A stretch of 64,000 bases of DNA from Candidatus Eiseniibacteriota bacterium (GTDB lineage Bacteria > Orphanbacterota > Orphanbacteria > Orphanbacterales > Orphanbacteraceae): assembly GCA_024276995.1 (NCBI GenBank), contig JAJRWB010000050.1, positions 16,359 through 80,358 on the forward strand, read 5' to 3'. The notes beneath the pieces were generated by a model that saw nothing but the letters and a program-made list of their open reading frames with translations, was not told the DNA's origin and did not search any database. Shown one piece after another: positions 26,030 to 35,239 of the stretch. Position 1 is the first letter of the stretch, and each line of letters opens with the position of its first letter. The translations under genes and the position numbers were made by a program.

Positions 26030-26047
26030 AGTTAGGCCGGGCTAACT
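26030..26047. promoter_or_regulatory. 18-bp palindrome, candidate metal-responsive operator before feoA
   Basis: AGTTAGGCCGGGCTAACT pairs at eight of nine positions around its centre. It lies just downstream of the predicted transcription start and 14 bases before the feoA ATG, where a bound repressor would block transcription. The TTAGG/CTAA outer arms resemble DtxR/IdeR-type iron boxes more than Fur boxes. An RNA hairpin is the alternative reading. Confidence 0.4.
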
Positions 26048-26060
26048 TTATTGAACCGCG

Positions 26061-26315
26061 ATGAGTGACAAATCGAAGATGACGCTTCTGGATCTCAAGA
26101 GGGGGGAATGGGGGACTATCGTCGGTGTGGAAGGGGAGGAGAACCTCTGCCTCAGGCTCCTCGAGATGGGATTCACGCCGGGCGAGTCGATCCGCTACGT
26201 CGCCCGCGCCCTTTTCGACGACCCGGTGGCGGTCAATCTCCGCGGAACCCTCTTCGCCCTGAGGAAGGGGGAGGCGGAATGTATCAAAGTATGCGCGCGG
26301 CAGAAGATCAACTGA
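26061..26315 (+). CDS. feoA: FeoA family protein
   Basis: 84 residues from ATG 26061, with an SH3-like FeoA fold: LLDLKRGEWGTIVGVEG, LRLLEMGFTPGESIRYVA, DDPVAVNLRGTLFALRKGEAECI. FeoA is a cytosolic partner of the FeoB ferrous iron transporter. It overlaps the feoB start by 37 bases, so the two are translationally coupled. Confidence 0.93.
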   Translation: MSDKSKMTLLDLKRGEWGTIVGVEGEENLCLRLLEMGFTPGESIRYVARALFDDPVAVNLRGTLFALRKGEAECIKVCARQKIN

Positions 26316-28240
26316 AACGTCCCCGGCCGCGCCGCTCGCCCGGCGACCTCGTCGCGCTGATCGGCATGCCGAACGCCGGGAAGACCTCCGTTTTCAACGC
26401 CCTCACCCATTCGAATTACCAGACGGTGAACTACCCCGGATCGACGGTCGACTACTCGGTCGGCTCGATGACCTTGGGGGAACGAAAGCTCCGCGTCATG
26501 GACGTGCCGGGGATCACCAGCCTCACACCGCAATCGCAAGATGAGAACGTGGCGATCCAGGCGCTCTTCGGCGAATCACCCCACGGTCTTCCGGCGCTCT
26601 ATATCTGCGTGGCCGACGCGACGCAGCTCGATCGCCATCTCTACCTCGCCCGGCGGCTGATCGACAGCGGGTTCAACGTAGCGATCGTCGTCACCATGGG
26701 GGACATCCTCCGGCACAGAAAGGGGATGGTTTTCGACCACGGGAAGCTCGGCGACGAGATCGGCTGCCCGGTGATTCCGATGGACGGGAGAACGGGGGAA
26801 GGGTCGGATGCGCTGAAGGAGGCGATCGGCGCGGTGATCGACAAGGGTCACTCGGGAAGCGCCGAGGTACCCTCCAGGCCGTCGCCCGACGAGATCTCCG
26901 CCCAGTATGTCCGCCTCCGGGAACTGACCTCCCGGGCGATCGGTCCGCTGCCCGGGGCGAAGGCGCCGAAGGACGGTCTCGCCCTGAGCGGAATCGACGG
27001 GCTCACCGCGGCGCTCGACCGGTGGTTTCTCCACCCCGTTCTCGGACTCGTTCTCTTCATGCTGATCATGGCCGCGCTGTTCACTTCAATCTTCTGGCTC
27101 GCCCAGCCGGTGATGGATATGGTGGACCGGCTCTTTTCGGCGGCGTCCACCGGGCTGATCGAGGCGTTCCCCGGCAACTGGGTCGTCCGGCTCCTCGCCG
27201 ACGGCGTGATCCTCGGCACCGGCGCGGTGGCGGTGTTCCTCCCGCAGATCATCATCCTCTTCATGATCCTCGGCTTTCTCGAAGACTCGGGCTATCTCGC
27301 CCGCGGCGCGATGATCGTCGACCGCTCGATGCGCTCGGTGGGGCTCAGCGGCCGTTCGTTCGTGCCGATCCTTTCCGGGTTCGCCTGCGCCATTCCGGCG
27401 ATGATGGCGTCCCGCGCCATACCGAGCCGGCGGGAGCGGCTGATGACCATTCTGATCTTGCCGCTCATGCTCTGCAGCGCGCGCCTTCCCGTTTACGGAC
27501 TGCTCGTCGCTTTCCTCACGCCGCCGGGCAAGCCGTGGGTCGGGGGACTCACCCTCACGGCGCTTTATGTGTTCAGCGCCACCACGGGGCTCGTGGGCGG
27601 CTCGATCGTGGGAGGGCTGATGGGGCTCAAGCAGAGAAGGGCGACACTTCTTCTCGAACTTCCCGCCCTGAGACGGCCGAAAATGAAGGTCGTTCTCATC
27701 ACCACGATGCACAGGACGAAGGCATACATCCAGAAGGCGGGGACGGCGATCCTGGTGATCGCCGTGGTGCTTTGGGCGCTCACGAATCTGCCCGTAAGCG
27801 ACGGCGCCGCCGCGGAGCGGATCACCAACTCGTACGCGGCGAAACTGGGACAGTGGATGGAGCCGGTGATGGAGCCGATCGGTCTCGACTGGCGCGTCGG
27901 CGTGGCACTCATCTGCGCCTTCGCCGCGCGGGAAGTGTTCGTCAGCGCCCTCGCCCTCATGCTGATGGTGTCGAGCGGCGACACCCTGCGCGAACCGCTC
28001 CTCCTCGCCATGCGCGAGGCGACGCGCGCCGACGGAACGAAGCTGTTCACCGTCGCCACTTGCGCCGGGATCATCATCTATTTCGTCTTCGCCCTCCAAT
28101 GTATGGCGACCCTCGCCGTATGCCGCAAGGAAACGGGGAGCTGGCGGATTCCGGTCTTCCAACTCGTGGTGTACAACCTCCTCGGCTACGGTCTCGCCGT
28201 GGTGACGGTGCACGGCCTGCGCTTCCTCGGGGTGGCGTGA
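26279..28240 (+). CDS. feoB: ferrous iron transporter FeoB
   Basis: 653 residues from ATG 26279 (GGAGG upstream), shorter than the ~770 of E. coli because the spacer and C-terminal region are reduced. The N-terminal G domain has G1 GMPNAGKTS at 29-37, a G2-like threonine near 50-57 and G3 DVPG at 75-78. The G4 position reads VVTMGD (T139-D142) instead of the usual NxxD. After a helical GDI-like spacer come the membrane core segments (GYLARGAMIVDRSMRSVGLSGRSF, then FACAIPAMMASRAIPSRRERLM, and the C-terminal AAREVFVSAL gate). It imports Fe(II). The stop overlaps the start of the next gene (TGATGG). Confidence 0.94.
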   Translation: MYQSMRAAEDQLKRPRPRRSPGDLVALIGMPNAGKTSVFNALTHSNYQTVNYPGSTVDYSVGSMTLGERKLRVMDVPGITSLTPQSQDENVAIQALFGESPHGLPALYICVADATQLDRHLYLARRLIDSGFNVAIVVTMGDILRHRKGMVFDHGKLGDEIGCPVIPMDGRTGEGSDALKEAIGAVIDKGHSGSAEVPSRPSPDEISAQYVRLRELTSRAIGPLPGAKAPKDGLALSGIDGLTAALDRWFLHPVLGLVLFMLIMAALFTSIFWLAQPVMDMVDRLFSAASTGLIEAFPGNWVVRLLADGVILGTGAVAVFLPQIIILFMILGFLEDSGYLARGAMIVDRSMRSVGLSGRSFVPILSGFACAIPAMMASRAIPSRRERLMTILILPLMLCSARLPVYGLLVAFLTPPGKPWVGGLTLTALYVFSATTGLVGGSIVGGLMGLKQRRATLLLELPALRRPKMKVVLITTMHRTKAYIQKAGTAILVIAVVLWALTNLPVSDGAAAERITNSYAAKLGQWMEPVMEPIGLDWRVGVALICAFAAREVFVSALALMLMVSSGDTLREPLLLAMREATRADGTKLFTVATCAGIIIYFVFALQCMATLAVCRKETGSWRIPVFQLVVYNLLGYGLAVVTVHGLRFLGVA

Positions 28241-29313
28241 TGGCGGGTTCGCCGGCGAAATGGCTCTCCGGCACCACCGGCGTCCGGCGGTTTCGCGTCT
28301 TCCGCGTTCGCATCGCCGTGCAGGGTGCCTTTGCACTCCTGTGCGTCTTTCTCGGTTTCCGTTTCGCCCGTTTTCTCGATGCGGCGCGCGCCGGCGCGCT
28401 CCCACTCCCCGAGCGTCCGCCCGGCGTCGAGGGCTTCCTCCCGATCAGCGGCATCATGGGAGTGGTCGACTGGTTCCACATGGGCGAACTGAACCGGATC
28501 CACCCGGCGGCGACGATGCTCGTGGTCATCTTCGTCGCGATGTCGTTCCTGCTTCGCAAGGCGTTCTGCTCGTGGGTCTGCCCGGTGGGATTCTTTTCGG
28601 AACTTCTCGCCCGGCTCGGCCAGCGGCTCTTCCGGCGCAATTTCAGGCCGTGGCCGTGGCTCGACGCGGTTCTCCGGTCGCTCAAGTACGTGCTCCTCGC
28701 GTTCTTTCTCCAGGCGATCTTCCGGATGACGCCCGGGGCGCTCCGATCGTTCATCGAATCGCCCTACAACCGGGTCTCCGACGTGAAGATGTACCTCTTC
28801 TTCGCCGAGATCGGTTCCACCGCGGCGATCGTTCTCCTTTTCCTCGCCGTCGGATCGGTTTTCATCAACGGTTTCTGGTGCCGCTATCTTTGTCCTTACG
28901 GCGCGCTCCTCGGGGCGTTCTCCTTCCTTTCCCCCGCGAAGATCCGAAGAGACGGCGAAATCTGCATCGACTGCGGGCTTTGCGACAAAGTGTGCATGGC
29001 GCGCCTTCCGGTATCGAAGAAGATGAAGATCCAAAGCGCCGAATGCACGGGATGCCTCGACTGCGTCGCCGTCTGCCCCGTCGGAGGGAGCCTCGACATG
29101 GCAGCGGGCGGAAGGAAGCTCCCACCTCTCTTTTTCGCGGCGGCGGTGGTGATCCTCTTCCTCGCCGGTTACACCGCCTCCCGCGCCGGCGGTGCCTGGA
29201 AGAACGGGATCGGCGACGACGAGTATGTCCGCCGCATCACCGAACTCGACTCTCCCGCGTACGGCCACCCGGGGGCGGCGGGAGGGGCCGGGAGGCGCGG
29301 GAACGCCCGCTGA
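28240..29313 (+). CDS. membrane 4Fe-4S polyferredoxin (NapH/CcoG-like), feoB-linked
   Basis: 357 residues beginning at an ATG that overlaps the feoB stop. Membrane helices alternate with Cys motifs: CSWVCPVGFFSE near 108-119 and CRYLCPYGALLG near 212-223. These are followed by two 4Fe-4S sites, CIDCGLCDKVC and CTGCLDCVAVC, and a last membrane helix near 290-310. The architecture is that of NapH/RdxA-type quinol- or membrane-linked electron carriers. Coupling to feoB suggests it supplies electrons for iron reduction or for maintaining iron as Fe(II), but a link to cbb3 assembly like CcoG is equally possible. The Ala/Gly-rich end is probably unstructured. Confidence 0.8.
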   Translation: MAGSPAKWLSGTTGVRRFRVFRVRIAVQGAFALLCVFLGFRFARFLDAARAGALPLPERPPGVEGFLPISGIMGVVDWFHMGELNRIHPAATMLVVIFVAMSFLLRKAFCSWVCPVGFFSELLARLGQRLFRRNFRPWPWLDAVLRSLKYVLLAFFLQAIFRMTPGALRSFIESPYNRVSDVKMYLFFAEIGSTAAIVLLFLAVGSVFINGFWCRYLCPYGALLGAFSFLSPAKIRRDGEICIDCGLCDKVCMARLPVSKKMKIQSAECTGCLDCVAVCPVGGSLDMAAGGRKLPPLFFAAAVVILFLAGYTASRAGGAWKNGIGDDEYVRRITELDSPAYGHPGAAGGAGRRGNAR

Positions 29314-29371
29314 CCGACGGAACCCGCCGCGCCCGGAGCAGCCGACCACGCCCTGTTTCCCGTGAGAGAAG

Positions 29372-29399
29372 TTGCTTTCATCTCGGGCTGATCTATAAT
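29372..29399 (+). promoter_or_regulatory. sigma-70-type promoter upstream of the phosphodiesterase-like gene
   Basis: TTGCTT at 29372-29377, a 16-base spacer and a perfect TATAAT at 29394-29399. The expected start near 29406 lies only about five bases before an in-frame GTG at 29411, which favours the ATG at 29435 as the real start codon. Confidence 0.5.
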
Positions 29400-29434
29400 C
29401 GTCCCGTGTTGTGAACAAGGAGAAGTCGGCCGCC

Positions 29435-31255
29435 ATGCAAAAGTCGATCACCCGGATCGCTCTTCTTTGGGGACTCGCTTTCGGGTTCCTCGAGATCGCC
29501 TATTTCAGCAGCGCCAACGAGGCGTTTCCCGTGGCGCCGTCACACTTCGTCGCCGCGCTCATCCTCGGCGCCGGTTGGGCGGCGGCGGCGTACATCGCCG
29601 GGCGGGCGGCGCTCCTCGTGAGCCGCCGCGGGGCAAAGGGGGGGGAATCGATCGCCTCCCTCCTCGCAGGCCCGTGGCTTCTCCTCACGATTCTCGCCCT
29701 TTCCCATCACCGTTATAGGACCGATTTCTTCATCCGCGGCATGGCGAAGAATTTCGTCTCCCTGGCGATCATCGCCGTGTCGATCATCCTTTTCATCGCC
29801 TTTCATCGTCTCCTCGCATCACGCAGGAAGAGCGCACCGGGCGTGATCCTCGCCGCCGGCGCTCTACTCGCCGTGGTGGGGGTTTTTCTTCTCGTTACCG
29901 CGCACCTGCCGGAGTTTCCCGTCCTTCCGGAAGATGTCAACCCCGTGGCGGAAGCGGGGGGCGTGAGGGACACGGGGTTGAGAGTTCTTCTCGTCGGCAT
30001 CGACGGGGGGCCATGGAAGATGCTCGATCCGCTGATGAAGCGGGGGAAGATGCCGAACCTCGCGAGAATCGTCTCGCAGGGTGTGACCGCTTCGATGGAG
30101 AACGTGGTGCCCACCTACTCGCCCCCCATCTGGACGAGCATCGCCACGGGGAAAACCTCCGCGAAGCACGGCATCCACGATCATGTCCAGACGGTGCTTC
30201 CCCTCGGCCTCCCCACCGTGCCTTACAAGGTGCGGGCGTTGAGAACGCTCACCATCCCGGCGAGAAAGGTGCTCCGCCTGTCGGATGCCGTGTTCCACTA
30301 TGCGACGGCTTTCTCTCTTTCCGGCCACGTGCGGGCGCGGCGGATTTGGGACATCCTCGAGGAGCAGGGGTTTCCCACCGTGGTGGTCGACTGGTACATC
30401 ACTTTCCCTGTGGAGAACAAGATCGGCATCCACGTATCCGATCACTTCCACCTTCACAGGGGAAAGACCTCTTCGATTCCCGGGTTGATCTTTCCCCGCT
30501 CACTCGCCGAGCCGTTCGAGAAGATGATCATCGAGCCGGACGAGCTTCCCGGGGAGAAGATCGATTACCTCCTCGATCTCGACGGCCTCGACGCGCAAGG
30601 TCGGAGGAAGCTGGAGGAAGAGTTTCCCGACTGGTTCACCATGGTGCGCGGCGGAATGGCGAGGGATCTCACGCACAAGGCGATCATCGAAGCGGCGCTC
30701 CCGAAAGAGCCGGACTGGCGTTTCGCCGCCGTCTATTTTCGGGCCATGGACAATATGCACCACGCTTCATGGCAGTACAACGATCTTCCCGGCGGCGATC
30801 TCGATGAGCATCCCGAACGGCGTTTCCGCAACGCCGTGCGACGGTATTACGAACATTGCGACGATCTCCTTTCCGAGCTGGCGACATACGTCGATTCGAA
30901 CACGGTGGTGATCGTCAATTCCGACCATGGTTGGGAGAACGCGGCGGTGGGCCACAACTTCGGTCCCGACGGCTTCTTCGTCATGGCGGGTGGACCGACG
31001 AAGGGCGGGACGGAAAGAAGAAAGATTCACATCTATGACGTCACGCCGACGGTCCTCGCGCTCCTCGGTTTCCCCGTGGCGCAGGACATGGACGGGACGG
31101 TCGCGTCCGATCTCGTGGCACCCGACTTCTGGCGCGAATTCCCCGTTCGTGAAATCCCCACGTACGAAAGGGCGAAGACGAGCAGGGCCACCGCCGACAT
31201 CGAGATGGATGAAGAGACGGTCAAGGAACTGAAGGCGCTCGGATACATCAACTGA
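29435..31255 (+). CDS. membrane-anchored type I phosphodiesterase/nucleotide pyrophosphatase-like protein
   Basis: 606 residues from ATG 29435, with AAGGAG upstream. About four N-terminal membrane helices (to ~165) precede an alkaline-phosphatase-superfamily domain. The metal and nucleophile residues look intact: LLVGIDGGPWKMLDPLM (first Asp), PTYSPPIWTSIATGKTSAKHGIHDH (catalytic Thr and His), the FRAMDNMHHASWQYN stretch, VIVNSDHGWEN and AVGHNFGPDG. The C-terminus ends VKELKALGYIN, a motif common in PglZ/alkaline-phosphatase-like proteins of this kind. The active site should be extracytoplasmic. Substrate unknown; phospholipid head groups, nucleotides or phosphoglycans are all possible. Confidence 0.8.
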   Translation: MQKSITRIALLWGLAFGFLEIAYFSSANEAFPVAPSHFVAALILGAGWAAAAYIAGRAALLVSRRGAKGGESIASLLAGPWLLLTILALSHHRYRTDFFIRGMAKNFVSLAIIAVSIILFIAFHRLLASRRKSAPGVILAAGALLAVVGVFLLVTAHLPEFPVLPEDVNPVAEAGGVRDTGLRVLLVGIDGGPWKMLDPLMKRGKMPNLARIVSQGVTASMENVVPTYSPPIWTSIATGKTSAKHGIHDHVQTVLPLGLPTVPYKVRALRTLTIPARKVLRLSDAVFHYATAFSLSGHVRARRIWDILEEQGFPTVVVDWYITFPVENKIGIHVSDHFHLHRGKTSSIPGLIFPRSLAEPFEKMIIEPDELPGEKIDYLLDLDGLDAQGRRKLEEEFPDWFTMVRGGMARDLTHKAIIEAALPKEPDWRFAAVYFRAMDNMHHASWQYNDLPGGDLDEHPERRFRNAVRRYYEHCDDLLSELATYVDSNTVVIVNSDHGWENAAVGHNFGPDGFFVMAGGPTKGGTERRKIHIYDVTPTVLALLGFPVAQDMDGTVASDLVAPDFWREFPVREIPTYERAKTSRATADIEMDEETVKELKALGYIN

Positions 31256-31322
31256 TCGGCCGCCCTCCCCTCGAAACGTGCTGCCGCGAGTTCTTCGACG
31301 GGGAACGGCCGGAGGCAGACCG

Positions 31323-32708
31323 ATGACCGGTCCACAAAAACGGCGCTTCACGGCGTCCATCACGGCGCCACGCCTCTTCGCCGGCTCGTTCCTCCTCCTG
31401 ATTCTCGCGGGCACCGCGGCGCTGAGTTCTCTTCCCGGGCTCTACACCGGTGATCGTCTCTCACGGCTCGACGCGCTTTTCACGGCGACGAGCGCGGTGT
31501 GCGTCACCGGACTCACCGTGTCCGACACGGCGACGGCGTTCACGCCGGCCGGGCAGGCGGTGATTCTCCTGCTTATACAGCTCGGCGGCCTCGGGATCAT
31601 CACGTTCAGCACGGCGATCATTCTCGCCCTGGGCAAACGGATCTCCCTCGGTGTGGAGGAGGCGGCGGGCGCATCCACCGGGGCGGCGTTTCGCATCGAT
31701 TACAGGCGACTCACGCGGAACGTCGTTCTCTCCACGGCGGTGCTCGAGACGGCGGGAGCGCTCGTCCTCTACGCCCTCTGGCGCGGTCGCACCGACGGCT
31801 CGCCGGCATGGCACGCCCTTTTCCAGTCGGTGAGCGCCTTTTGCAACGCCGGGTTTTCCACCTTCTCCGACTCCCTCTCGTCGTTCCGCACCGAACCGGC
31901 GGCGCTCGGCACGATCATGTTCCTCATCGTGATCGGTGGAATCGGTTTTCCCGTCCTCTCGGAAATCTTCCTCGAACGGCGCCGCACGGCCGGTCGCGCC
32001 GGGCGAACCCTTTCTTTGCACGCGCGGATCGTGCTCGTCACCACGACGCTCCTCCTTCTCGTCGGGGGGGCGATGTACAGCCGCTTCGAATGGAACGTCG
32101 CCTTCAGCAGCCTCTCGGCCCCCGAAAAGCTCGTGAACGGCCTGTTCATGAGCGTCACCGCCCGAACGGCCGGCTTCAACACGATCGACTACGCCGACGC
32201 TTCGGACAGCAGCGTTTTCCTCACCACGATCCTCATGTTCATCGGCGGCTCACCCGGTTCCACCGCGGGCGGCGTGAAGACCACCACCGTGGCGATCCTC
32301 CTTCTCATCGCCCTTTCCCGCTTGAGGGGGCGCGGGATCACGAGCGTGTCGGGCCGATCGGTGCCCGAAGAGACGAACCAGCGGGCGGTCGGCCTCTGTG
32401 TCGCCGCGTTCATCATTCTCGCCGCCGCCGTGTTCGTCTTCACCGCATCCGAAATCGGTTTCGTGTCGCACAGGGAGAGCGCCGGCAGTTTCGTGAAGTA
32501 TCTTTTCGAAGCGACGAGCGCGTTCAACACGGTGGGTCTTTCCCTCGGCGTGACCGGAGATCTCTCCCCGGTCGGACGGGGCCTTGTCATTTTTCTCATG
32601 TTCCTCGGCCGGGTGGGGCCTCTCACCTTCGCGTCGGCGATCGCACTGCGCCGACCGACGGCGCGGTACGAGTTTCGCTATTCGTACGAGGACGTGATCA
32701 TCGGATGA
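31323..32708 (+). CDS. ktrB: potassium uptake protein, TrkH/KtrB family
   Basis: 461 residues from ATG 31323 with GGAGG upstream. The four pore-loop repeats with the selectivity-filter glycine are visible: TGLTVSDT, CNAGFSTFSD, TAGFNTIDYAD and NTVGLSLG. The family glycine/serine gate region GGSPGSTAGGVKTTT is also visible. It forms the ion channel of a K+ (or Na+/K+) uptake system. KtrA follows 13 bases later, which argues for KtrB rather than TrkH proper. Confidence 0.92.
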   Translation: MTGPQKRRFTASITAPRLFAGSFLLLILAGTAALSSLPGLYTGDRLSRLDALFTATSAVCVTGLTVSDTATAFTPAGQAVILLLIQLGGLGIITFSTAIILALGKRISLGVEEAAGASTGAAFRIDYRRLTRNVVLSTAVLETAGALVLYALWRGRTDGSPAWHALFQSVSAFCNAGFSTFSDSLSSFRTEPAALGTIMFLIVIGGIGFPVLSEIFLERRRTAGRAGRTLSLHARIVLVTTTLLLLVGGAMYSRFEWNVAFSSLSAPEKLVNGLFMSVTARTAGFNTIDYADASDSSVFLTTILMFIGGSPGSTAGGVKTTTVAILLLIALSRLRGRGITSVSGRSVPEETNQRAVGLCVAAFIILAAAVFVFTASEIGFVSHRESAGSFVKYLFEATSAFNTVGLSLGVTGDLSPVGRGLVIFLMFLGRVGPLTFASAIALRRPTARYEFRYSYEDVIIG

Positions 32709-32721
32709 TGGGAGTTCAGCC

Positions 32722-33378
32722 ATGAAACGGATTATCGTGATCGGCTTGGGGAGTTTCGGAATGAGCGTGGCGAAAACGCTTCACGACCTGGGCCAGGAAG
32801 TGATCGCCCTCGATGTCGCGGGACGGATCGTCGACCAAGCGGCGGCGCACGTCACGCGGGCCGCCGTGGGGGATGGGAAGGATCCGGACACCCTCGAGCA
32901 GATCGGCGCCGCAAACGCGAACCTCGCCGTTGTGAGCACGGGCGACGATATCGCCGAAAGCGTGCTCGCCACCATGGCGCTCAAAGATCTCGGCGTGAAG
33001 GAGATCTACGCGAAGGTGATCTCCGAAAACCACGCCAGGGTGATGGAAAAGATGGGCGTCACGGAGACGATCTTTCCCGAAAAGGATACGGGCGAACGAC
33101 TCGGAAAGCGCGTGGCGAGCCGGTGGGTGCTGAACTACGTCGAGGTGACCCCCGGCTTCAACATCCAGGAGATGGCGGTGCCCCACGGCTGGATCAAGAA
33201 GCCCCTTCGAGAATTGGAGCTCCCGAAAAAGTACCGCATTTCCGTCGTGGCGGTTCACGACGTTCTCACCGACACGATCTCCACGATTCCCGACCCCGAC
33301 AGGATCCTTCACGACTCCGACACCCTTCTCGTGGCGGGAAGGGAGGAGGATCTCGCGAAGCTGGCCGATCTGAAATAG
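32722..33378 (+). CDS. ktrA: KtrA/TrkA family RCK regulatory subunit
   Basis: 218 residues. The N-terminal Rossmann RCK domain starts IIVIGLGSFGMSVAKTLHDLG, with a downstream acidic residue at the end of strand two (EVIALD) and the AAVGDGKDPDTLEQIG loop. The C-terminal RCK_C domain covers about 135-218 (GFNIQEMAVPHGWIKKPLREL, DTLLVAGREEDLAKL). It binds nucleotides on the cytoplasmic face and gates KtrB encoded just upstream. Confidence 0.94.
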   Translation: MKRIIVIGLGSFGMSVAKTLHDLGQEVIALDVAGRIVDQAAAHVTRAAVGDGKDPDTLEQIGAANANLAVVSTGDDIAESVLATMALKDLGVKEIYAKVISENHARVMEKMGVTETIFPEKDTGERLGKRVASRWVLNYVEVTPGFNIQEMAVPHGWIKKPLRELELPKKYRISVVAVHDVLTDTISTIPDPDRILHDSDTLLVAGREEDLAKLADLK

Positions 33379-33510
33379 AGGATAGAGCAAGATATGATAT
33401 AATCACAGTCGATCCGCGGGCGAATTCGCCGGTGGATCAGCCTCCCCCAACGGTTCGCGGCCGGACGTCGCGTTCATCGCCGATCGCAACACGAGAAGAG
33501 GAGGCCCCCG

Positions 33511-35142
33511 ATGAAACGGTTCACCGCAGAAACATTCCTCCTTCCCTTCGCGCTCCTGGCGGCGGTGTTCTCCGCACCCGCGCACGGGTCGATCAACCGA
33601 TCGTTCGACGACGTGGTTCTCACGGGAGACGGTTTCCCCTCCTTCATGGGTGCGCCCGTCGACTCGCTCTACGTCCTCGCGTGGAACGGCGCGACGTGGT
33701 CGGCCGTCCCTTTCCAGATCGACGAAAAACAGGTGATCACCCTTCTCACCTGTCTGGGCGACTCGATCTACGGCAACATCGATATCGAAACCACCTATGT
33801 CTACAGCGGCCCGGAGGGAAACGGTCTCGACGATAACGACGAGCTCGTCTTCCTCGGCCGCCACGGAGGACTCGACGCCGCCGCCGCGCCTTGGCCGGCG
33901 GGCACCGACACGGTCCGGTATCACATCGAGCTTACCGATCCCGTCCTCGGCGGGACGACGCACGCCTATCTCTTTCGGGCAACGACCCCACCTGTCCCGC
34001 CGTCGTCGATCGATCTCGTATCGTACAGTTACACGCCGATCGACACGCTCCGCGAGGAGACCACCGTGCTCGGTGAGAGTTACTCGCTCCACTACGGCGC
34101 GCGCTGGCGCCTCGATTCCCTCCGCATTCTTTCCGCGGGAGGGGGCGACGGGACGAACCTGATCGACAGGATGAAGTTCCGCGAAGCGACGAACCTGCCG
34201 GACGCAACGGGCGGCGAAACGGAGGAGACGTGGGATCTCTTCTCCTGTCTCCTCGGGTGCAAGGACGGGCCGGTGCGGGCGATCCGCGAGATCCAGGGCG
34301 CCGCGAGCGGGGTGAACACGACGTATATCGCTTTCTTCCTGCCCGAACATTTCAAGGTGCGGACGAATCTTCGCGTCCACCCGGTGCCGAATATCGTCTC
34401 CTTCGTCGACTACCATTCGGCCGCGGCACCGCTCATATGGTACAACCCGTACAACCGGTCGGGGATCATCATCGACGGCGTCGCCGACACCCACAGGAAC
34501 CCCGCACTCGCTCCCTGGGAAATCGTCTCCCACCCCTCGCACGGGGCGCTCTTCATCTATCGCGACGAACCGATCCCCCTTCCCGCCGCGAGCCGGTCGT
34601 CGTTCTGGTGGGACGATGCCACCTTCGTGGACGCCACGGGGGACGACGAACCGGGCCGCTACGGCTCGCCCGGCATCGTCTTCGAGAATGTGTCCGACAC
34701 CGACACGCCCGGAAACGAAGCGCGCATCGAGATGACGCTCCTCGCGCTTCCGGCGGGAACAGGGGAGATCGGCGACTCCCTGGCGTGGCTGCTCGCATCA
34801 CCGATCACGGCGAAGATCACCGTCGAAAAGGGCGCGAGCCCCACCGGCGTCGCATCCCCCCCCACATCCTCCACCCGGTCGTCGTGGTCGGTTACGGCCG
34901 AGCCGAACCCGTTCAACCCCTCGATCCGGTTCCATGTCGAAGGGGAGACGATCGGAAGCGCCGGGACGATCCGCATCTTCGACGCCGCCGGGCGCAACGT
35001 GAGGACCTTCGCATTCTCGAACCACTCCGCATCTTGGAACGGCGACGACGACAACGGTAGAGAACTCCCGTCGGGGACATATTTCTACCGCGTCGATTCG
35101 GGGGTCGATGTTCGCACCGGGCGCATTGTTCTACTTCGGTGA
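33511..35142 (+). CDS. secreted protein with C-terminal FlgD/Por-type sorting domain, function unknown
   Basis: 543 residues from ATG 33511 with GAGGAGG upstream. A signal peptide covers 1-26 (FLLPFALLAAVFSAPAHG). The body (about 30-450) is predicted to be beta-rich, with FDDVVLTGDGFPSFMGAPVDSLYVLAWNG and PFQIDEK, and a stretch of DNDELVFLGRHGG suggesting an extracellular ligand-binding fold. I do not recognise the family. The last 80 residues form a Por/FlgD-like C-terminal domain (AEPNPFNPSIRFHVEG, IRIFDAAGRNVRTF, WNGDDDNGRELPSGTYFYRV, RIVLLR). A TATAAT at 33398-33403 may be its -10 box. Secretion and surface exposure are well supported, function is not. Confidence 0.75.
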   Translation: MKRFTAETFLLPFALLAAVFSAPAHGSINRSFDDVVLTGDGFPSFMGAPVDSLYVLAWNGATWSAVPFQIDEKQVITLLTCLGDSIYGNIDIETTYVYSGPEGNGLDDNDELVFLGRHGGLDAAAAPWPAGTDTVRYHIELTDPVLGGTTHAYLFRATTPPVPPSSIDLVSYSYTPIDTLREETTVLGESYSLHYGARWRLDSLRILSAGGGDGTNLIDRMKFREATNLPDATGGETEETWDLFSCLLGCKDGPVRAIREIQGAASGVNTTYIAFFLPEHFKVRTNLRVHPVPNIVSFVDYHSAAAPLIWYNPYNRSGIIIDGVADTHRNPALAPWEIVSHPSHGALFIYRDEPIPLPAASRSSFWWDDATFVDATGDDEPGRYGSPGIVFENVSDTDTPGNEARIEMTLLALPAGTGEIGDSLAWLLASPITAKITVEKGASPTGVASPPTSSTRSSWSVTAEPNPFNPSIRFHVEGETIGSAGTIRIFDAAGRNVRTFAFSNHSASWNGDDDNGRELPSGTYFYRVDSGVDVRTGRIVLLR

Positions 35143-35239
35143 GACACGCGGAACGAACCGGAGATTCTTCCCTCGCGCGGCGCCGATTGCCGATATACTC
35201 TATCGACGTCGGAATCGCTCACACCCATGAACCGGACGA

